Notes under the pieces: model-generated
The model's input: the letters and a program-made list of their open reading frames with translations, nothing else
Database searches by the model: none
Told to the model about the DNA's origin: nothing
NCBI RefSeq assembly: GCF_035046505.1
Contig: NC_089822.1
Location: 114,779,307-114,843,306 of the forward strand
Origin: Tiliqua scincoides
Taxonomy: Eukaryota > Chordata > Lepidosauria > Squamata > Scincidae
DNA: 64,000 nucleotides
Direction: 5' to 3'
Shown: piece after piece, positions 57,501-64,000 of the stretch
Position numbering within the stretch: the stretch's first letter is position 1
Layout of the letters: each line of letters starts with the position of its first letter
Position numbers and translations under genes: made by a program

Positions 57501-57613
57501 CCCATCCTCCAGAGACGAAGGGAACTGCGCTCACCTCCAAGGAGTCTTCTGAAAAGAAAAACACATTTTTATTGCCTTTAAGGTGTTTTGAGGCCCGGGG
57601 AAACCCTCTGGAG

Positions 57614-57713
57614 CAGTGTTTCTCAAACTGTGGGTCGGGACCCACTAGGTGGGTCGCGGACCAATTTCAGGTGGGTCCCCATTCATTTCAATATTTTATT
57701 TTTAATATATTAG
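57614..57713. mobile_element. hAT-like fragment (48761 family), left end
   Basis: CAGTGTTTCTCAAACTGTGG through ATTTTTAATATATTAG, then abruptly unrelated sequence. Confidence 0.55.
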
Positions 57714-57871
57714 CACACACGCACAATTAACATACCCCTGCATATACTTGTGTCTCTTATGTATGTATCCTATAATAACTTTCATTAGAGTTTGGAAATC
57801 TAAAGAATATCCTTCAAGAAAATAATGGTTAGAAACAAATGTGTCACCTATGGCAAAATGTATCACATATA

Positions 57872-58044
57872 GGGCGCAATCCTAAACAACTTTCTAGCAC
57901 TGACATAGCTGTGCTCATGTGGCATGCACTGCAACCTGCAGTGGGGAGGGAGTCGAGGGGGCCTCCTCAGGGTAAGGGCATTACCTTACCTTGGGGCTGC
58001 ATTGCGGCTAAGTCAGTGGTCAAAAGTTGGTTAGGACTGAGCCC
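57872..58044. mobile_element. Harbinger-like MITE, ATA target
   Basis: 173 bp, termini GGGCGCAATCCTAAACAACT and AGTTGGTTAGGACTGAGCCC, flanked by ATA (57869-57871 and 58045-58047). Confidence 0.75.
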
Positions 58045-58239
58045 ATAGACAAGTAACAGAAGAGAGTAAAGGAATTTATAAAAGAGCAGGACATTAATTT
58101 TTCCTGCCAACTGTGCAGGCACCTTTTAAAGTGGTGTCCTCTTATATTTAGCAGAAGGAGAGCAACTGCCCCTTCTCGCCCCAGCATGGCATCTTAACCA
58201 GTGGCTGTTGCTAATGTCTCCTCTGTGTGTGTTGTTTTT

Positions 58240-58335
58240 TTTAAGTGTGAGCCCTTTGGGGACAGGGAACCATTTGATTTATGTAAACCACTTTGTGAAC
58301 TACTCTTGTTGAAAAAAGGTATATAAATATAATTA
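58240..58335 (+). mobile_element. SINE/RTE-type 3' tail fragment
   Basis: GTGAGCCCTTTGGGGACAGG, then GTAAACCACTTTGTGAAC and GGTATATAAATATAATTATT, the stem-like end shared by BovB-dependent SINEs. Confidence 0.45.
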
Positions 58336-58813
58336 TTAATAATTTTCACTGATTCATTACAGCTCTGTTTAAACAAAGTATGGTATGTCAAAAATCTGAA
58401 ATTTATGAATTGGTAAAATACATACATTATTTATGTTTTCACAGGGTTTTTCTTTTAATACAATTGCTGTTCTTTTTTTAAGCAAGAAAACAAACATAAG
58501 CTTGACTAAAATCTGAGAGATTTTTCCAAATGAACTAGAACATAACCCAGACCTAAAATCTCCTGACTGCATTGAACCTGAATTGGAAACAACCAAATTT
58601 CTTTCTTTTTTTTTTTAAAGTGAGAACTGGTTCAAAATAAGTGATTCACTAATCAGGCACTGAGTTTTCAATTGCATTATTAATGATTATTTTCTTTTTT
58701 TTTCAATTCTGTGATTTTTTTTTGCTTGCAAAATCTTTTAAAAAATTTTAAAATTAACAGTTTAAAAAATATTTTTTCAAGTTAGTTACCATTGTTTTCA
58801 TTTCACAGAATTA

Positions 58814-59337
58814 CAGCCCAATCCTATCCTCCTACCCCCCCCCCCCAACTGATGCAGCCACACCAAAATGGCTTGCACTGCAGCCTGTGGAGAGGGCACT
58901 CATGAAAGTCTTATCTGGGTACTTGTGGAGCGGTCTACTCGGATCTGCACTAGACCTGCATGAGAAATTGTTGGCGCAGGTCTGCATGGACCCAGGTTTC
59001 AGAATCAGGTCTGGGAAAAGGGTTTGGATTTGGCCGCCACTCCTGCTGCCAATCCACCTCCTTCCCAGACTCCATCTTCTCCCATTGCCTCCCTGTTCCA
59101 CCCACCCCCACCCTCGTTCCGCCCTCCTCCCTCTGTCCCATTCCACCTTCCCCGCCATCCTACCTGGGTCAATATGTCTGCAAAAATTGTCTGCTGCTTG
59201 GGGGAAGATAGCGCTTCCTACCAGCACTTTGGGAGCATGCAACTCCACTTGCTGCTGGAAAGCCTTTTTCAACTGCCATAAGGCAGTTAACGTGAGCAGA
59301 ACACTTGTTCTGCCAGCATAAGAGCCCAATCAGGCTG
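58814..59337. mobile_element. Harbinger-like element, family CAGCCCAATCC, TTA target
   Basis: Starts CAGCCCAATCCTATCC and ends AGCCCAATCAGGCTG, with TTA on both sides (58811-58813 and 59338-59340). 524 bp with a C/T-rich interior and no coding capacity. A partial relative starts at 29768. Confidence 0.55.
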
Positions 59338-62300
59338 TTAGATTACTAGAAAAAGAGAGATTATTCTGCATGAAATGTATCTAGATGCGTTCAAACTAGT
59401 TGAAAATGTCTGAATTAGTTACTGAACAGCTTTTTAAAGTTAGTATCTGAACTGGAACTGAACCAGTAAACCTGTACCAGAACCGAACTCAAATTTTAAC
59501 TGATTTGATTTCCTCATGTGGCCTTAGCAGGTTATTCTCAAAGGTTCAGGGTGTCTCTACAGCAGATACTGGCTGAAAACTGGTGTGCCAGTAACAGAGA
59601 ATGAAACCTGCTTGTTTCTGTGGAGCCCTGTTCCTTCATCTCCATATCCCCAGCCGGTTTCTTGGTCATGGTATACCAGAATACCATAATGGTATTCCAT
59701 TATGGTGTAATAATGGAATATTGACTTTTGGGACCATAGATGGATGGATGGATGGGGGGAGGGAGGGAGATGTGTAAATTCACATCTGCCCCAACTTAGA
59801 CATTCCAGGAATAAATGGTTCTTTCCCAGCTCATTAGCTCAACTAAATATTTTTGGAAATGGATAAAAATTATAATTGAGCTTTGGGAATATATGTACCA
59901 ATCTCCCTGACAAAGGGGATTAGCTGCTAAATCAGGAGTACATTCTACTTTGGTTTACTAAATTGAATGTTTGTGCCTTCAAAGTGGCTATTGGGATTGC
60001 TTTTGTTATTTCTCTTGTCAGAAAGAAACGGAGCAGACAGGCCAAACCCATTGACATCTAGGTAGCAATGGATTGGGTGATACTGACAGATTTGGGAATG
60101 AGCACAATGTAATGACGACAAGGTGGTTTCAGGTTGGGCTTGAATTAGGCTCACTTAGTGAATACAAGTTGCCTCCTCCATCCTTCTCCATCAAAGGTAA
60201 CTGACATAAAGTGTCTCTAAATCAACCCACCATCCTATATCATTCCTGTAACTTCCATCTGCTGCTTCCTGGCCTACTTTACTGCCCCATGGGCTCCAAG
60301 CCAGAGGCTCAGGAATTAGCCATGTCGGTCAGTGCTGCAGCATGATCCATACCATTTCACCCTTCCTATGCTAGGTGGGGAACAGGAAAGGTGCCAGCAG
60401 CAAAAACTAGAGCAAGAAGATCTCAGGATTGAGGTCAGGGAACTGCGCCTCACACAGGCAAACATGCACTCACACCTCCCCCCCCCCCCCAAAAGAAAAG
60501 GAATGGCGGAGTTAAAATGACCAGGGATGGAAAGGAATCATAGGAAGAGCTGTGGTATGGGAGACCTGGTCTGCAGTTGTGAAGCAGGTTGGTGGACCAG
60601 GACAGTGGGTTTGGAAAGAAGGACACTGAATTGAAGAAGAGATCACCACCAACCACCAATAGGGGACAGAAAGTAGTGGGCTTGAGCTTCTCAAACTTCT
60701 TCTGCTTCACTCCCCTTCTCCTTTTTGAATCTAGAGAGTGGGGGCAGGAGAAGAAGCAATGGAGAAGGAGAGAAGGTGGGTATCCCTTGCCAACCCACCC
60801 TCTGAGGAGCCTGCCTCAGTTGGCTTCAGGGATAGACTTGCCCTGAATATTTGGCCCCACTAGACCTCAAGGGACTCATATTTCAGTTCTCTTAGTTTGC
60901 TCTCTTCTCAGACCAGAAAACCTTTCCACAAGTGTCATGAAAGTGGAGGGGGACTTCCAGCGACCACCCGCTAATCAAGGGCAGTGATGCCTAGTGCCAA
61001 GCACTCACTCCCTTCCCACCCCCTACTCTTCCAATCGGTTTAACGTGCAGCTTGGTGGGACCAGACCTGGTAGATCCAGTCTGCTGCCATCAGTCCAAGA
61101 GATCCAGTTCCCAGAGGGGCTCCTTGGGCAAAACCCCTCCCCAAGAATGCTATTCAGGGTCCTTAAAATGCTCTCACTCTGCCAGTAATACCTGCAGAGT
61201 GGGGAGGCCGACAAATCCACTGGGCTCATAACAGGCTGAGTTTTTCAGCAAAAAGGTTTTATTTACAGGTGGGGAAAAACATGATTTAAACAGGCTCAGT
61301 TCTTACCAATAAACATCCCCTGAATGGGGCTGGCCCTGCAGGGAAGCCTCCACTTGCAGGCCGAGAGCCCGGTCCCAACTTGGCCCAGCATGTGCTGAGG
61401 CAACTAAGAGCTCCCAACCTGTGGACAGAAAGGACAAAGAAAAATCAGACAAAACACCCCCGGCTTCTTTTGGGTCCCTTTTGTGCTTCCCTGGGACTCT
61501 CCCCAGCAGCCTTCACTCTGCTTACCAGAGAGGCTCTCCCTGCCCTGCCCATCTCAAGCATGCAGCAGGAGAGAGAGAGACCGTCTCTCTCAGGCCTGGA
61601 GATTGGCCTGCCTGCCTGCCTGGCTCGAGCCTGAAGTCTCTCAGACATTGGAAGGAAATTGGAGGGAAAATCCCACACAACTGAAGAAACTACAATTGTC
61701 TGTTCCAATCAAAGATATTTTTCCTATTCTATTATTGAAGAACCACAGCTACAAATGTTAGGTCTGAAAGATAGTTAAAAATCAGGATCAGAGGCGCAAG
61801 GCTACAAGGAGATTGGATCAGAGCTGATGGGGCACTGGCAGTGCTTGGAGGAGCAGATTGATACTGAAAGTAGAGTTGCCACCTTTTCTTCTGGGCAAGG
61901 TTCCTGTGCTTTTAACAACTGAACAATAGGCAGACATTCAAAAGATGAACACTTTCTCACCACTGCATCTCCATATCAGGAAATATTTCCACTGTTCAAT
62001 TTCTGCCTGTTGTGCAGATGTCAAAGCACATGAACCCCTAAGGAAGAAAAGAAGGCCATCCTTCCTTAAAGGGTTAGCAACTCATTGACAAGTCTAACCA
62101 GTCTAAGAAGAGTAGAGGGGAAGTTACTGTAACCAAAGGAGAAATGGATTATCCTTTTCAATCCCCACAGAATGGCAAAGAACACGGGAAGAAATTAAAC
62201 TTGGGGGATTAGCACACAGCAGCTGTCCCTGGTCCAATTAAAGCCTGGTTCATCCGAGCTTCACACTTCCAGGAAGGGGGGCTGAGGTTGACATGGAGGA

Positions 62301-63488
62301 AGCTACCCAAAGACAGAGCAGGGTCCTTTAAAATTAAAAATGGCCCTCACTTGTCAAGGGTGTCTTGAAACACTGCATTTTCAGCATGGTGTAGATGCAC
62401 TATGCTCTTAAATGCACAAACAGAAAAGAACTTGTGCCAAATATTTAAATAAAACCCACATTTTGCAGTGAAAACAAAACTGATTATTTGCAAATGTGGA
62501 CTTATTTTAGATCATTTGGGCTCCAGTAGAATTGTGGCCTTGTGCTGGTGGAACTTATGCTCTGGCAGCACAAGGTCCTTTATGGTACAATTTGCTTATC
62601 CTTTATCAGGACTGCTTGGGATAGGAAAGTGTCTGTTTTTTGGATTTGTCTGGATTTCGTAATAATTGCATAAATATAATGAGAAGTGCTTCCTCTTGTT
62701 CTTTTCACAGTTACCCATATGGGTGTCTGCTGGCCTCTGACATTTTTCAACAATTTCTGTACAGGTACACACCACAGAGCTGAAAACACTACACAAGTAC
62801 TCCTTGTATTCACACTGCATCCACACTTGTGCCTTCTGCAGTCCACAATGTGCTGCCCACTTGGCCCCACACTTTGCCCATTTCTACACATCTAAGAGTC
62901 ACAGAGTCACAGAATTCAGAGTTGCAAAAAAATCCCTGCAGGCTTGCTGTGCTGAGCCCACACAAAATTTAAACTGTCAGCTTAGCACTGAATCGTGCCC
63001 CACGATGCATCATGCGATGGTCTGCAGCCCGAAAAATTCCTTGCTTGGAGTGCACAAAAACTGCCTGCAACAGAAAGTTTACTTTCACCAGCCAGATACA
63101 GAGGGGGAAGTTTAAAAAAAAAATCTTGGACAAAAATGTCCAGATTTTGGAATAGTCCAGATTTCAGATATCTGGCTAAGGGATAATCTACCTGTAGCAT
63201 GAAAGCTGAGCTGCTGTGATGTGCTGCCAGCCTGCTGCCACAAACAGAGGTGTGGCATGAGTGGTAGTACTTCCAGGAGGCTCCACAGAAACTGTTAAGT
63301 TGGTGGCAGGGGCATGGAGAGGAGGTTTGGAGGAATTCTGAGGTGGGGAGGGGAGGGCAGAGGATGGGGACTTGGCCAGAGGGGGAGGACCTCAGTGGTA
63401 AACCTGCATGTTGGATCTTATCCCTCATATTGTGGCCTGCCCTGCTCCCTTTGTCTCCTCGGACTCTCACCAGCTATATAGTGTAAGG
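59338..63488. other. Gene-free stretch at the right of the window
   Basis: No gene supported. A short near-palindrome (CCATAATGG/CCATTATGG) is near 59680-59700. About 60980-61700 has, on the minus strand, AATAAA near 61258 preceded by GC-rich sequence, which could be an LTR-like fossil or a terminal exon; undecided. Confidence 0.35.
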
Positions 63489-63940
63489 CAGTGCTTCTGA
63501 AACTCCTATAAGGGAGTTTATATGTGTGCAGGGGAGGGGCTATGGCAGCAACACTATGTCCGGGATTGCGCTGCTGCTGAGGATGGGAAGGTTTTTTAAC
63601 TTACTGGTAGCCAGCGCTGGAGACCTGGGCTGTCCTCCACACATGTAAAATAAAAAAAAATAAAAAAAAAAGGTCATTCTGGTTTCATTATGAAAACCAG
63701 AAGTGACCTTTTTTCTTTTATTAGATGCTTGGAGGCACAGGGAGTCCTGCAGAGCACCAGACATCCCAGGACTCTGGCATAGGCTGCCAGTAAGTAAAAA
63801 AACATTCCTCCCATCCCCAGCAGCAGTGCAAACCTGGAGATTGTGCTGCTGTCTTCCCCCCTTCCCTACCCCTTAAAGGAGCAGGGACAAGTGCTTTCCT
63901 GGTTAGTGGGTTGTGACCCACCAATTTGGAAACCAAACTG
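63489..63940. mobile_element. hAT-like MITE with perfect GTGTAAGG duplication
   Basis: Starts CAGTGCTTCTGAAACTCC and ends TTTGGAAACCAAACTG; GTGTAAGG at 63481-63488 and 63941-63948. 452 bp with a central AT-rich stretch and a GTCATTCTGGTTTC/GAAAACCAGAAGTGAC inverted pair. No coding capacity. Confidence 0.85.
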
Positions 63941-64000
63941 GTGTAAGGCCATCAGGGGGCCTACACAGAGTTAAGTAAAAATATTTTAACCTACCTCTGG

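Noticed and set aside
60332-60520. Coiled-coil-like peptide (QQQKLEQEDLRIEVREL)
   Set aside because: Short, no matching neighbours or splice partners, and it runs into a C homopolymer. Probably chance.
55613-64000. HCFC1, IRAK1 or MECP2 exons upstream of SWS2
   Set aside because: Known neighbours in some vertebrates; no recognisable exon was found in this stretch.
1-64000. CRISPR array, operon or other prokaryote-type system
   Set aside because: The direct repeats present are microsatellites or transposon parts; genes have spliceosomal introns.

Overview
The window is vertebrate nuclear DNA: intron-split genes with canonical GT/AG boundaries set in a large, repeat-rich background. It carries a conserved cone-opsin block. 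On the minus strand lie the blue cone opsin SWS2 (50168-55057, five coding exons) and, 27 kb downstream in the same direction, the red/long-wave opsin LWS (OPN1LW, 16810-22718, six coding exons). Tail to tail with LWS, on the plus strand, lies TEX28 (10369-14775, four coding exons). The LWS/TEX28 convergence matches the arrangement known from mammalian Xq28, and the SWS2-LWS tandem is the ancestral vertebrate pair. All three reading frames look intact. An intact SWS2, CR1 LINEs with TTCTTATG tails, a tRNA-headed SINE of the Sauria/BovB-tail type and RTE/BovB-like LINE remains point to a squamate, most likely a lizard that is neither a snake nor a gecko. I infer this from memory of the families, not from a search.

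Layout: 1-10.3 kb is intergenic and full of DNA-transposon copies. 10.4-14.8 kb is TEX28. 16.2-22.95 kb is LWS with a recognisable TATA/CRX-type promoter at its right edge. 23-50 kb is gene-free and built from hAT-like elements, Harbinger-like MITEs, two CR1 regions, a solo LTR, an RTE fragment and simple repeats. 50.2-55.1 kb is SWS2, with TATA and CRX-like sites above it to 55.6 kb. 55.7-64 kb is again gene-free as far as I can see.

The two opsins are the protein parts of cone photoreceptor pigments. Each has the retinal-binding lysine, the counterion glutamate and the disulphide cysteines. LWS carries Ser-His-Tyr-Thr-Ala at the five classical tuning sites, predicting a long-wave pigment. 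TEX28 is a TMCC-family coiled-coil membrane protein with no known part in vision; it is simply an old neighbour.

The most informative repeat results come from reading element ends directly. Many elements could be delimited to the base by target-site duplications: 8 bp for hAT-like, 3 bp for a Harbinger-like MITE family, 4 bp for a solo LTR, TA for a Tigger-like element. They include a three-level nest (hAT containing SINE containing CR1), a foldback hAT split by a CR1, and a hairpin of about 190 bp. I found no prokaryote-type system, CRISPR array or convincing novel protein gene.
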